Assembly: GCA_022564935.1 (NCBI GenBank)
Contig: JADFKM010000003.1
Span: forward strand, 26,694-63,948
Direction: 5' to 3'
Origin: Candidatus Dadabacteria bacterium
Lineage (GTDB): Bacteria; Desulfobacterota_D; UBA1144; Nemesobacterales; JADFKM01
Length of the DNA stretch: 37,255 nt
Below, in pieces: positions 1-8,336 of this stretch. The notes below the pieces were generated by a model. The model ran no database searches. It was not told the DNA's origin and was given only the letters and a program-made list of their open reading frames with translations. How positions within the stretch are numbered: position 1 is the first letter of the stretch; each line of letters opens with the position of its first letter. The position numbers were made by a program, and so were the translations under genes.

Positions 1-1
1 A

Positions 2-436
2 ACAGTGGGCCAAAGAGACCCGGCGGATGAAAAGACTCTTCAGCCCGATGATGTGCTTAGTGCTTCTGAGAGAAGACCCCCTTACGATCCAAGGGATAAA
101 AGGGATCCCTTCAAGCCCTTTATTAGAACAACAAAACCGGGTCCAACTCCTACACCAAAATCGGTCATTGATTTCCCTATAAAAAGATATGCTCTAAAGG
201 ATTTCAGGCTCGTTGGGATAATGTGGATAGGTGACGTGCCTAAAGCAATGGTGGTAGATCCGGCAAAGAACACCTACTTCCTCGCCCTTGGGGACGAAAT
301 TGGGAACAATAACGGGAGGATTTTGGAAATTAGGGATCACGGGGTTCTTATACAGGAAAAAACGATTTATGAAGATATGTTTGGAGTTAAAAAAGAAAAA
401 ATAAATAACATCATTCTTGCGTTTATAGAAAAGTAG
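2..436 (+). CDS. pilP: Type IV pilus assembly lipoprotein PilP (5' partial)
   Basis: PilP links the inner-membrane PilN/PilO alignment complex to the outer-membrane secretin PilQ. The visible 143 residues begin in a linker and hold the family hallmark DPRDKRDPF just before the conserved C-terminal beta domain (LKDFRLVGIMW..., then a GDEIG turn and GVLIQEK). The family is usually about 170-180 residues with an N-terminal lipoprotein signal. That part is absent and the reading frame is open to the window edge, so the gene is cut by the window and the first internal GTG is not its true start. It lies 45 bp upstream of pilQ in the same direction, the usual pilMNOPQ order. Identification rests on motif recognition plus this context. 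Confidence 0.88.
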   Translation, partial: TVGQRDPADEKTLQPDDVLSASERRPPYDPRDKRDPFKPFIRTTKPGPTPTPKSVIDFPIKRYALKDFRLVGIMWIGDVPKAMVVDPAKNTYFLALGDEIGNNNGRILEIRDHGVLIQEKTIYEDMFGVKKEKINNIILAFIEK

Positions 437-481
437 AACGCAGGACCATCAATTAAATTATAAATAAGGAGGCGAGGTGGA

Positions 482-2467
482 ATGCGTTTATTATTTAAGA
501 CTTTAATTATCACAGTTGTTGTAGCTGCAGCCGTAGCGCCGTTTCCCCAAATAGCTTCATCAACAGATGCTGAAAGGCCGGGTGATCCGTCTTATGCTTC
601 TGATAACGAGGGGATGAACCCCGGCGGAGAATCGCAGGTAATTGATCAAGATGCCGGTGAGCTTCACGAGCAGGAGCTTTACACCGAATCGTCCGGCACG
701 GAGGGGTATACGTACGAGGATCAAGGGACGGACTACGAACAGTCTCCGAGCGCCGTGGATAATGATCCTATTGATATGGTAAATATGGTTGAATCCATAG
801 GGTTTGAGGTGATGGAAGGTGTCGGGATTATAACCATAACCACAACGGCTCCTGTAGGTTACTCGGAGCTTCCCCATGAGATGAAAAAAATGGGGTTAAA
901 GATGGAGCAAGTTTTTCTACCCGCTGAGTTCAGGGTTTCAAGAGATGTAGGGGATTTTGACAGCCCTGTGAGTTTCATTTCCTCATTCGGTGATCCGGTA
1001 GCTGAAGACGAAGTGTTGGTGATAATAAACTTCAAAGAGGAAGTCGTCTACGAAGTTATTCAGGATCAGAATCACATTATGGTAAAGGTTGGAGAGCCAA
1101 AAAAAACCGAAGAGGAATTGGCCGAAGAGGAAATATATGAACAGTTGGAAGAAGAAGAACTCTGGGCGTTCGATTTCAGAGCCGCTACCGAGTTAGGACA
1201 AAGGAAGCAGTACAAAGGACAGCTGGTCTCCTTTGATTTTAAGAAGGCCCAGGTTAGGGATGTGCTGAGGATACTTGCCGACATAAGCGGATTTAACTTT
1301 GTTATAGCCCGCGGAGTAAAAGGCACCGTAACATTGAAGCTCTTAAATGTGCCCTGGGATTTGGCTCTCGATATAGTGCTTGAAGATGCGGGTCTTGGAG
1401 CAATCGTAGAGGGTAATGTTATAAAAGTGGCTCCTCATAAGACGCTCAGGGCTAGGCAGAATCAGCTTAAGCAGACTATAGAATCCAGAGAGAACACTGA
1501 GCCTCTTTTCACAAAGCAGTTGTTTGTTAACTACGCCAATGCATCTGAGATCAAGTCGCTCATCGCCACCATTTTAAGCGAACGCGGGGAGATTAAGATC
1601 GATACTCGCACAAACAGCCTGCTGATTACCGATACTCAAAGCCGTCTAGTTCAGGCTCAGGATATATTGCGCAAGCTGGACACCAGAACGGCTCAGGTGT
1701 TGATTGAGGCCAGGATCGTTCAGGCCACACTTGATTTCACCCGGGAGCTGGGTGTGCAGTGGGGCACGAATTTTAGAGCCTCACCCGCTACGGGTAACCC
1801 CACCAATGCGTTTTTCCCCTCCAGTGTTCAGGTAGGAGGAGTCGGGGTTGGCAATCCTGGCCCGTTCGGCTCTATAGGGGATAGCTTTATAATTGACCTC
1901 CCAGCCGCTGTGGGTACTGGCGCCGGCGGCGCATTGGGCATAGTTCTCGGCAGTCTTACCGGGGCTTTTGACCTGGATATCAGGCTGTCGGCCCTTGAGA
2001 CCAGAGGAGATGGAAGAATACTTTCTTCTCCTAAAATCTTAACACTGGACAACCATTTGGCGAGGATTGAGCAGGGTGTTTCCATACCGTTCCTCAGCGT
2101 ATCGGCCGCGGGTACTCAGACCCAGTTCGTAGATGCAACGCTCCGGCTGGAAGTAACGCCTCATGTCACTAGCGACGACCGTATCAATATGAAAATAAGG
2201 ATTACAGACAACGCCCCGGACCCGTCGATTACCGGGGCCAACGGCACACCTGCCATCAGGAGAAACGAGGCGGAGACCCAGGTTCTTGCCAGAGACGGGG
2301 AGACCATAGTGATAGGCGGCATTTTTTCCAGAACGACAGCTGAAAGCATGCGGGGGGTACCCTGGTTTTCTAAACTGCCGCTTCTGGGGTTTCTATTCAG
2401 CAACACGAGCAGGGTTGATGCGAGGAGAGAGCTTCTGGTGTTCATAACGCCGAGGATTATAAGGTAA
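482..2467 (+). CDS. pilQ: Type IV pilus secretin PilQ
   Basis: PilQ is the outer-membrane secretin ring through which the type IV pilus leaves the cell. The 661-residue protein has a signal peptide (residues 1 to about 27) and an acidic low-complexity stretch (about 28-105). An AMIN-like domain follows (about 105-205), then an STN/N0 domain (about 245-320, VSFDFKKAQVRDVLRILAD) and a secretin N1-type domain (about 345-410). The C-terminal secretin domain contains GRILSSPKILTLDN and the final LLFSNTSRVDARRELLVFITPRI segment. A strong Shine-Dalgarno (AAGGAGGCGAGG) precedes the ATG. It follows pilP, as in the standard pilus operon. The acidic stretch between the signal and AMIN is longer than in textbook PilQ. 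Function is secure by family; pilus activity in this organism is inferred. Confidence 0.95.
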   Translation: MRLLFKTLIITVVVAAAVAPFPQIASSTDAERPGDPSYASDNEGMNPGGESQVIDQDAGELHEQELYTESSGTEGYTYEDQGTDYEQSPSAVDNDPIDMVNMVESIGFEVMEGVGIITITTTAPVGYSELPHEMKKMGLKMEQVFLPAEFRVSRDVGDFDSPVSFISSFGDPVAEDEVLVIINFKEEVVYEVIQDQNHIMVKVGEPKKTEEELAEEEIYEQLEEEELWAFDFRAATELGQRKQYKGQLVSFDFKKAQVRDVLRILADISGFNFVIARGVKGTVTLKLLNVPWDLALDIVLEDAGLGAIVEGNVIKVAPHKTLRARQNQLKQTIESRENTEPLFTKQLFVNYANASEIKSLIATILSERGEIKIDTRTNSLLITDTQSRLVQAQDILRKLDTRTAQVLIEARIVQATLDFTRELGVQWGTNFRASPATGNPTNAFFPSSVQVGGVGVGNPGPFGSIGDSFIIDLPAAVGTGAGGALGIVLGSLTGAFDLDIRLSALETRGDGRILSSPKILTLDNHLARIEQGVSIPFLSVSAAGTQTQFVDATLRLEVTPHVTSDDRINMKIRITDNAPDPSITGANGTPAIRRNEAETQVLARDGETIVIGGIFSRTTAESMRGVPWFSKLPLLGFLFSNTSRVDARRELLVFITPRIIR

Positions 2468-2502
2468 TTCAATCCAACCATGAATCAGAGAAGGAGAAAT
2501 AT

Positions 2503-3051
2503 ATGAATAGGAACACTATAGGATTAGCGATTTTTCCAATTGTGATTGTTTTAGCGGTGGCGTTGGGCATCAGTTGTGTCGGTCCAAACCCCGCCGATGC
2601 CCCTTTCGGCTCCACAGTCATATTCATAGAAGAACCACTAGATTTTGAGATTCCTCTTGATTCCCAAATTCTGATAACCGCCGCCGCGGTGGTTCTTGAC
2701 CCCGAAGGCTTCCCGATTAACGATATTAAGGTCGACTGGAGACTCACCTTTGCGAATCAAAACGACCTTGTTGCAGATACCGACGGCGACGGCATCGCCG
2801 ATTCACACAAGCTCCAGTTCGTCGACCCGGATGCGTGCGAAGAAGTGGGGCTCGATTGCGAAGAGGTGGATTCTTCACTGTATCCCGGGTTCGGCGCCCT
2901 CAAGGATTCTCCGCTTAGGCTGTTGACCGACAACCGGGGCGTTACGCGTGTTCTCATATTGGCATTTGGAGATTTTCCCGTAGACCCGGCGTCTCTTACT
3001 GTTTCTATTAATACGGCTGCCGAAACTGTGGAATTCAGCGTGACTAATTAG
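2503..3051 (+). CDS. Predicted lipoprotein, function unknown, downstream of pilQ
   Basis: I do not recognise this 182-residue protein. It starts with a hydrophobic signal ending in a lipobox-like GISC with Cys25, so it is probably lipidated and exported. The -3 position is Gly rather than the usual Leu, and the next gene shows the same variant (GLSC). The mature part is acidic and beta-rich, with a DTDGDGIADSHKLQF loop (about residues 86-100) that resembles Ca2+-binding thrombospondin type-3 or EF-hand loops. A good ribosome-binding site (AGAAGGAG) lies before the ATG, 35 bp after pilQ, so co-transcription with the pilus operon is likely. A role at the pilus exit site is only an inference from position. 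Confidence 0.75.
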   Translation: MNRNTIGLAIFPIVIVLAVALGISCVGPNPADAPFGSTVIFIEEPLDFEIPLDSQILITAAAVVLDPEGFPINDIKVDWRLTFANQNDLVADTDGDGIADSHKLQFVDPDACEEVGLDCEEVDSSLYPGFGALKDSPLRLLTDNRGVTRVLILAFGDFPVDPASLTVSINTAAETVEFSVTN

Positions 3052-3095
3052 TAATAAATGGTCGACATATAATATATAGGAGGGCGAATAATCTA

Positions 3096-4619
3096 GTGCA
3101 GAAATTAATAAAGGGTATCAAAACCAACATGGTGTTAAGGTTATTGATGATATTTATATCAACCGGGTTGGTCGTTGCGGTAGGGCTTTCCTGCAATGAC
3201 AGCCGAACCCCGCAAAACCCGTCCAGAAACCCGATTCTTGGAATAATAGGCATATTCTTCGAAGGTACGGGGATTGATCCTGATACATTGCTTCCCACCC
3301 TTGAAGGAAATGCGTGCGAGGACAGAGTGGTTAGAGTTGAAGTGAACGAGGAGTTCCCCGACGGCTCGGTGGTAGAATTTTCTATCGGCGGTGTGGACAT
3401 TGGCGTAGCTGGGTGTCTGTTTGATGCCTCTTCCTTTATCATCAACGGCCAGGCGTTTGCGACTTATTTGCCATTCCCTAATCTTACGGACGTTATTCAG
3501 AACGTGGCTATTGCAGTTACCATTACGACTCCCGACGGGTTCTCCCAATCAGACTTTACTCAGGTAATAGTAGAACCCGTCTTTTTGGTTGCTCAAGACG
3601 ATAGCGCGAGTCTAACAGTCCCATTCTGTCCTAATGACGTTCCTACAACAATTGTTTTAACTTTCGATGCCATGGGACTTGAGAACTGCGGCGACCTTTC
3701 CGTTTCCTTTGACCGTTCCCTGGGCACAATAACGGCTATCGGCCCCCTAGGCGATACAATCACAATAGGTTATACGGCCAAAAACGGCGCCGGCGGAATC
3801 CAGATAATCACTATTACAATAGTTCTGCCCAATCCGGCTAGCGTTGACCCGAGCTGCCCGAACGTCCCGCTTGCAGACCGCACAATATTTGCTACTGTGG
3901 TTATAGAGCAGACCGTTGGCGAGGCCCCAACGGACGATGAAGGTTTTGTAGACTGTTCGGGAGTGATCGGGCCAGTGCCCACTGAAGCGCAGTGTACCGA
4001 CGGCCTCGACAACGACGCCGACGGCGCCATCGACTGCGACGACGGCGACTGCGCAGCAGACCCGATTTGCGAGTTCCCCGAAGCTACCTGCGATGATGGT
4101 TTTGATAACGATGCAGATGGCGACATTGATTGCGCCGATACGGATGATTGCAGTGGCAGTGGTTTCTGTGGGCCTGAATCCGATGCCGCATTTTGTTCCG
4201 ATTTTGTGGACAACGATGCCGACGGGGATATTGACTGTGAAGACGCGGACTGCGATATGGTTGACATAGGTGGCGGCATAGAATGTGAGTTCGGTACAGA
4301 AACAGGCACCAATTGTGATGACACCTTCGACAATGACGCAGACGGATTGGTAGACTGCGAAGAGTTGAGCTGTAATGGAGAAGATGGTGAACCTGGAGCT
4401 GGAATGGATACTTGTCAATTCAATTTCGAGATTGACTGCGATGACGAATTCGACAACGATGCCGATGGGTTAGAAGATTGTCTCGATCCTAATTGCGACG
4501 GGCAAGACGGTGATCCGAGTGATGGAGCCGTTTGCGAGTTCGGTACGGAGACACTCTGTGCCGACGGGTTCGACAACGACGGCGACGGTCTTATTGACGG
4601 CGCCGATTCTGACTGTTGA
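3096..4619 (+). CDS. Predicted lipoprotein with six C-terminal Cys-rich DNDADG repeats
   Basis: This is a 507-residue exported protein of unknown function. The GTG start is chosen because AGGAGGG sits 10 bp upstream; an ATG at 3129 is an alternative. A hydrophobic signal ends in GLSC (Cys33), matching the GISC of the preceding lipoprotein. Residues 70-290 look like beta-sandwich modules (VVRVEVNEEFPDGSVVEFSI and similar). Residues 300-507 are six imperfect repeats of the form CxDGxDNDADGxxDCxDxxC, beginning near residues 300, 332, 367, 407, 448 and 488. Such repeats are common in surface proteins of delta-proteobacteria-like groups and resemble Ca2+-binding loops; the paired cysteines suggest disulfides. 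There is no C-terminal sorting tail. It is likely the last gene of the pilus operon, since a terminator follows. A surface or adhesin role is an inference. Confidence 0.8.
   Translation: MQKLIKGIKTNMVLRLLMIFISTGLVVAVGLSCNDSRTPQNPSRNPILGIIGIFFEGTGIDPDTLLPTLEGNACEDRVVRVEVNEEFPDGSVVEFSIGGVDIGVAGCLFDASSFIINGQAFATYLPFPNLTDVIQNVAIAVTITTPDGFSQSDFTQVIVEPVFLVAQDDSASLTVPFCPNDVPTTIVLTFDAMGLENCGDLSVSFDRSLGTITAIGPLGDTITIGYTAKNGAGGIQIITITIVLPNPASVDPSCPNVPLADRTIFATVVIEQTVGEAPTDDEGFVDCSGVIGPVPTEAQCTDGLDNDADGAIDCDDGDCAADPICEFPEATCDDGFDNDADGDIDCADTDDCSGSGFCGPESDAAFCSDFVDNDADGDIDCEDADCDMVDIGGGIECEFGTETGTNCDDTFDNDADGLVDCEELSCNGEDGEPGAGMDTCQFNFEIDCDDEFDNDADGLEDCLDPNCDGQDGDPSDGAVCEFGTETLCADGFDNDGDGLIDGADSDC
3993..4616 (+). 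repeat. Six coding repeats, DNDADG/Cys type
   Basis: Six 21-24-residue units with variable linkers share the core DNDADG (DNDGDG in the last unit), an upstream Cys and downstream C...C. The last unit has DGADSDC where the others have DC, so it lacks one Cys. The DNA copies are diverged at synonymous sites, so this is an old repeat array and not a recent slippage product. Confidence 0.85.
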
Positions 4620-4682
4620 TGTTAAACTGAATAAAGCAGTAAACAAACGGTTTAATTCATAAGAGTTAAACTGAGATTTTGT

Positions 4683-4729
4683 AGAGCATAGCGGCCACCG
4701 AGATTTAGTCGCTATGCTCTTTCTTTTGT
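4683..4729 (+). terminator. Rho-independent terminator after the pilus/lipoprotein operon
   Basis: A perfect 11-bp stem (AGAGCATAGCG at 4683-4693 pairing with CGCTATGCTCT at 4710-4720), a 16-nt loop and a T-rich tail (TTTCTTTTGTTGTT) lie 64 bp after the last lipoprotein stop codon. It separates the pilus operon from the acyl-CoA genes. Confidence 0.8.
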
Positions 4730-4765
4730 TGTTCTTTTCTCGCTCCCTTTATTGTTCCATTCTCC

Positions 4766-4794
4766 TTGACTTGATACCCATATTTTTGTTTAAT
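4766..4794 (+). promoter_or_regulatory. Candidate sigma-70 promoter for the acyl-CoA dehydrogenase/mutase genes
   Basis: TTGACT (4766-4771), a 17-bp spacer and TTTAAT (4789-4794) match the -35/-10 consensus at 5/6 each. It lies just after the upstream terminator and would give a leader of roughly 190 nt before the ATG at 4994. The remaining intergenic DNA (4620-4993) is AT-rich. It holds a 10-bp direct repeat GTTAAACTGA (4621 and 4665) and two CGTTTAAA boxes 22 bp apart (4839 and 4861); I see no gene in it. Confidence 0.5.
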
Positions 4795-4955
4795 AGATAG
4801 GTGCTTGATTTTGGGCAAGAGAGGATGGTGAGTTCTGTCGTTTAAAATCTTTTTTCTTTACGTTTAAACGGTATATTTATATCCAGGGTATCATCTCTTT
4901 CCCTTTTGTTTGGAATGCGTATAAACGCCATGAAATATAGTTCATTAATCGGCAG

Positions 4956-4986
4956 GAGCTAATTACCGAGGAACTAATTACGAGGA
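4956..4986 (+). repeat. Tandem 15-bp leader duplication carrying the ribosome-binding site
   Basis: GAGCTAATTACCGAG is followed directly by GAACTAATTACGAG, so the Shine-Dalgarno-like GAGGA occurs twice, at 4968-4972 and 4982-4986. Only the second copy is correctly spaced for the ATG at 4994. Confidence 0.6.
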
Positions 4987-4993
4987 GCGGCAA

Positions 4994-6142
4994 ATGAGCA
5001 TCGTCGAGCTTACCGAAGAGCACCGCATGATACAGTCTGTGGCGAAGGAATTCGCCGAGACCGAGATAAAGCCCGTGGCGGCGAGGCTCGACAGGAGGAG
5101 TGAGTTCCCCGCCGAGCTAATACAGAGCATGGCGGAGCTTGGGTTCATGGGCATTTACATTCCCGAGGAGTACGGCGGCAGCGCCATGGACGTTTTCAGC
5201 TACACGCTCGCGCTTGAGGAGATATGCAAGGCATGCGCCTCCACGGGGACGATAATGTCGGTAAACAACTCCCTAGTGTGCGACCCGATACTGGAGTTCG
5301 GAACCCTGGCGCAGAAAGAGGAGTACCTCACCCCGCTTGCAAGGGGAGAGAGCCTGGGCTGCTTTGCGCTCAGTGAGCCGGCCGCCGGCTCCGACGCTGG
5401 CAGTATAAGAACCACCGTCAGGCGCGACGGAGACAATTACGTCCTGAGCGGCACGAAGAACTGGATAACAAACGGCCCTGAGGCCGATGTGATAATAACG
5501 TTTGCCACACACGACCCATCGAAGAAGCATAAAGCAATTACGGCGTTCATTGTGGATAAAGAAACTCCGAGGTTAAACGTCGGGAAAATCGAAGAGAAGC
5601 TCGGCATAAAGGCTTCGAGCACGTGTCAGCTGATGTTTGACGACTGCTACGTGCCGGTGAGGAACAGGCTGGGGGAAGAGGGAGAGGGATTCAAGATCGC
5701 TATGAACACCCTGAACGGCGGGAGAATCGGCATTGGAGCCCAGGCAGTGGGTATAGCACAGGCAGCATTTGAGGAATCCGTTTCCTACGCTAAGCAGAGA
5801 GAGGCCTTTGATAAACCTATTTCCAATTTACAGGCCATTCAGTTTATGCTCTCTGATATGGCCACAAAAATAGAGGCATCGAGACTGCTGGTCTGGCAGG
5901 CGGCGAAAATGAAAGACCAGAAGATGAACTACGTCAAACAGTCCGCAATGGCCAAGCTGTTTGCTTCCGAGGCGGCGATGTGGGTCACGACAAAAGCGAT
6001 ACAGGTTCACGGGGGCTACGGGTATACGACCGATTATCCTGTTGAGAGGCACTTCAGGGACGCAAAGATTACCGAGATTTACGAGGGCACGTCCGAAATC
6101 CAGAGACTCATTATAGCAAACCAGCTGTTAAATGAGTACTGA
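4994..6142 (+). CDS. Acyl-CoA dehydrogenase, short-chain (butyryl/isobutyryl-type)
   Basis: This FAD enzyme introduces the alpha-beta double bond in an acyl-CoA and passes electrons to ETF. At 382 residues it has the normal family length. The N-terminal helical domain contains the [12 protein letters not shown] segment typical of short-chain members. The FAD/substrate signature [13 protein letters not shown] (about 127-139) and GTKNWITNG (about 152-160) are intact. The C-terminal catalytic base is Glu364 in [15 protein letters not shown]. The start follows GAGGAG by 7 bp. The acyl-CoA mutase genes follow after 52 bp in the same direction, and that mutase has an isobutyryl-CoA-type active site. 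A C4 substrate (butyryl- or isobutyryl-CoA) is therefore a reasonable inference, but chain length cannot be fixed from sequence alone. Confidence 0.93.
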   Translation: MSIVELTEEHRMIQSVAKEFAETEIKPVAARLDRRSEFPAELIQSMAELGFMGIYIPEEYGGSAMDVFSYTLALEEICKACASTGTIMSVNNSLVCDPILEFGTLAQKEEYLTPLARGESLGCFALSEPAAGSDAGSIRTTVRRDGDNYVLSGTKNWITNGPEADVIITFATHDPSKKHKAITAFIVDKETPRLNVGKIEEKLGIKASSTCQLMFDDCYVPVRNRLGEEGEGFKIAMNTLNGGRIGIGAQAVGIAQAAFEESVSYAKQREAFDKPISNLQAIQFMLSDMATKIEASRLLVWQAAKMKDQKMNYVKQSAMAKLFASEAAMWVTTKAIQVHGGYGYTTDYPVERHFRDAKITEIYEGTSEIQRLIIANQLLNEY

Positions 6143-6194
6143 TTGATTCGGCCCTCTGCCATTAAGACTCAACAGGGCCTGAGGGGTGTATGGA

Positions 6195-7832
6195 ATGAAA
6201 GACGGAAAGGATAACTGGCGACGAGAATTCGATAACGCTCCAAAGAGGGATCATGTGCCGACAACTGTGTCGGGAATGGAAATTCCCCCACTGTCGGTTC
6301 CCTCCGACCTTGAGGGCTTCGATTACGATAAAGACCTCGGCAATCCCGGCGCATACCCCTATACCCGCGGCATACACAGCACTATGTACCGGGGACAACT
6401 TTGGACGATGCGCCAGTTCGCGGGTTTCGGCACCCCCGAGGATACCAACAGGAGGTTTAAATTCCTGCTTGAGAACGGCCAGTCGGGTCTCAGCACAGCT
6501 TTCGATATGCCCACGCTGATGGGCTATGACTGCGATCACCCGAGGTCTAGAGGCGAAGTGGGCAGGGAGGGGGTGTCCGTGTCTTCTCTTGCCGACATGG
6601 AGGTGCTTTTCGACGGCATAAATCTCGACCAGGTTACTACATCCATGACGATCAACTGCTCGGCGAGCATTATATTCGCGATGTACCTGACCGTGGCTGA
6701 AAAACAGGGAATCCCATTTGACAAGCTCGGGGGGACATTGCAGAACGATATGCTGAAGGAGTTCATCGCCCAGAGGGAGTGGATATCGCCGCCGAGACCC
6801 TCGGTCAAAATAGTAGTGGACATTATAGAGTTTTGCGCCCGGCACGTCCCCCGGTGGCACCCGGTATCGATATCCGGCTACCACATCCGCGAGGCCGGCT
6901 CGACCGCCGTTCAAGAGCTTGCCTTCACGATCGCCGACGGTATAGGCTACGTAGATGAGTGTATAGAGAGGGGGATGGACGTTGATGATTTCGCACCGAG
7001 ACTGTCATTCTTTTTCAACGTTCACAACGATTTCTTCGAGGAAATAGCGAAGTTCAGGGCAGCGAGGAGGATTTGGGCCAGGATTATGAAGGAGCGATAC
7101 GGCGCCAAGAGCCCGAAGTCGTGCATGCTCAAGACCCATGCGCAGACCGCCGGGGTAAGCCTTACCGCGCAGCAGCCCATAAACAACGTCATACGGGTCT
7201 CGCTCCAGGCGCTTGCCGCCGTGCTCGGGGGAACACAGTCCCTCCATACAAACTCTATGGACGAAACCCTTGCCCTGCCTACAGAAGAGGCCGTTACCGT
7301 GGCGCTGAGGACGCAGCAAATAATCGCCGAAGAGAGCGGCGTTGTGAACAACATAGACCCCCTGGGAGGGAGCTACTTCGTCGAGCAGCTGACAAACCGG
7401 GTAGAAACGCAAGCGATGGATTATATAAACAAGATCGATGAGATGGGAGGCATTGTACTGGCCATCGACAGGGGCTATCCCCAGATGGAGATAGCTGATG
7501 CCGCCTACAGGTACCAGCAGGAACTCGACAGGGGTGAGAAGTTCGTTGTAGGGGTCAACAAATATGAGATGGCCGAGGAGTCCACAATATCGACGTTAAG
7601 AGTGAGTGAGAAGGTTGAGACAGACCAGCGGAATAGGCTTAAGGCGGTAAAGAATAAGAGGAACAGCGAAGCCGTTTCCCGCAGCCTGAACAACATAGCT
7701 GCTGATGCACGGGACGGAAAAAACCTCATACCTTCGATCAAAGAGGCTGTTGAGCGGTATGCCACGGTGGGAGAGATAAGCGACGTGTTCAGGGAAGTCT
7801 ATGGGGAGTACACCGATCCCGGGTACTTCTGA
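6195..7832 (+). CDS. icmA: B12-dependent acyl-CoA mutase, large subunit (isobutyryl-CoA mutase-like)
   Basis: This is the TIM-barrel subunit of an adenosylcobalamin acyl-CoA mutase, 545 residues from ATG 6195. That start is chosen because GAGGGG lies 8 bp upstream; GTG 6186 is the alternative. Family motifs are intact: [37 protein letters not shown] with the catalytic His at about 230, and AQQPINN. It would usually be labelled methylmalonyl-CoA mutase. However, the residue matching Tyr89 of the Propionibacterium enzyme is Phe75 (RQF-AGF) and that matching Arg207 is Gln193 (KEFIAQREW). Phe/Gln is the isobutyryl-CoA mutase pair; the substrate carboxylate contacts are missing. The separate 137-residue B12 subunit downstream also matches the IcmA/IcmB architecture. 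The symbol is an inference and no activity is proven. No MeaB-type G-protein chaperone is in the window. Confidence 0.88.
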   Translation: MKDGKDNWRREFDNAPKRDHVPTTVSGMEIPPLSVPSDLEGFDYDKDLGNPGAYPYTRGIHSTMYRGQLWTMRQFAGFGTPEDTNRRFKFLLENGQSGLSTAFDMPTLMGYDCDHPRSRGEVGREGVSVSSLADMEVLFDGINLDQVTTSMTINCSASIIFAMYLTVAEKQGIPFDKLGGTLQNDMLKEFIAQREWISPPRPSVKIVVDIIEFCARHVPRWHPVSISGYHIREAGSTAVQELAFTIADGIGYVDECIERGMDVDDFAPRLSFFFNVHNDFFEEIAKFRAARRIWARIMKERYGAKSPKSCMLKTHAQTAGVSLTAQQPINNVIRVSLQALAAVLGGTQSLHTNSMDETLALPTEEAVTVALRTQQIIAEESGVVNNIDPLGGSYFVEQLTNRVETQAMDYINKIDEMGGIVLAIDRGYPQMEIADAAYRYQQELDRGEKFVVGVNKYEMAEESTISTLRVSEKVETDQRNRLKAVKNKRNSEAVSRSLNNIAADARDGKNLIPSIKEAVERYATVGEISDVFREVYGEYTDPGYF

Positions 7833-7898
7833 TTCACCGGTTGGCGGGGGCGGCTACTTTCCGTCAGGCACTAAGAACTAGATTTTTTTATCGGGCCA

Positions 7899-8312
7899 AT
7901 GACTCAGGAACGAAGGCTTCGGATTTTGATCGGAAAGGCCGGTTTGGACGGTCATGACAGGGGGGCGAAGATTATCGCCCGGCTGCTGAGGGATTCGGGT
8001 TTTGAGGTGATATATACAGGGCTTCACAATACGCCCGAGATGATAGTGGAGACCGCGATCGAAGAGGACGTAGACGCCATTGGCATAAGCATTCTCTCAG
8101 GTGCGCACAACCATATATTCCTCGAAATCATTGAGCGGCTTAACGATAAGGAAGCAGGGGATATCCCGGTGTTTGGAGGAGGAGTGATCCCGCCCGATGA
8201 CATGCCGGGCCTCAGGGAAAAAGGGGTCAAGGTCATATTCGGCCCCGGAACCCCCGGCGCAGATATAGTCGAGTGGATAAGGAAGAACGTCAAGTCCAGG
8301 GCTCCTCTCTGA
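7899..8312 (+). CDS. icmB: Acyl-CoA mutase small subunit, cobalamin-binding
   Basis: This 137-residue Rossmann-like B12-binding subunit has the base-off/His-on signature D17-x-H19-x-x-G22 (LDGHDRGAK), SILSGAH (about 66-72) and the GGG loop in FGGGVIPPDD (about 91-100). His19 is the lower axial cobalt ligand by family knowledge. It lies 66 bp after the large subunit, and together they form a two-chain mutase. The short length, with no TIM barrel, is normal for this arrangement. The start is the ATG at 7899; no strong Shine-Dalgarno is visible, so coupling to the upstream gene may matter. It could equally be labelled the methylmalonyl-CoA mutase C-terminal subunit; the large-subunit residues favour isobutyryl-CoA. 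Confidence 0.9.
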   Translation: MTQERRLRILIGKAGLDGHDRGAKIIARLLRDSGFEVIYTGLHNTPEMIVETAIEEDVDAIGISILSGAHNHIFLEIIERLNDKEAGDIPVFGGGVIPPDDMPGLREKGVKVIFGPGTPGADIVEWIRKNVKSRAPL

Positions 8313-8336
8313 CACTGCTTTAGCTTGCGAACCGTT

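Noticed and set aside
3747-4418. Long minus-strand ORFs opposite the DNDADG repeats
   Set aside because: They are mirror frames created by the biased GAC/GAT-rich repeat codons; the plus-strand lipoprotein is the better gene.
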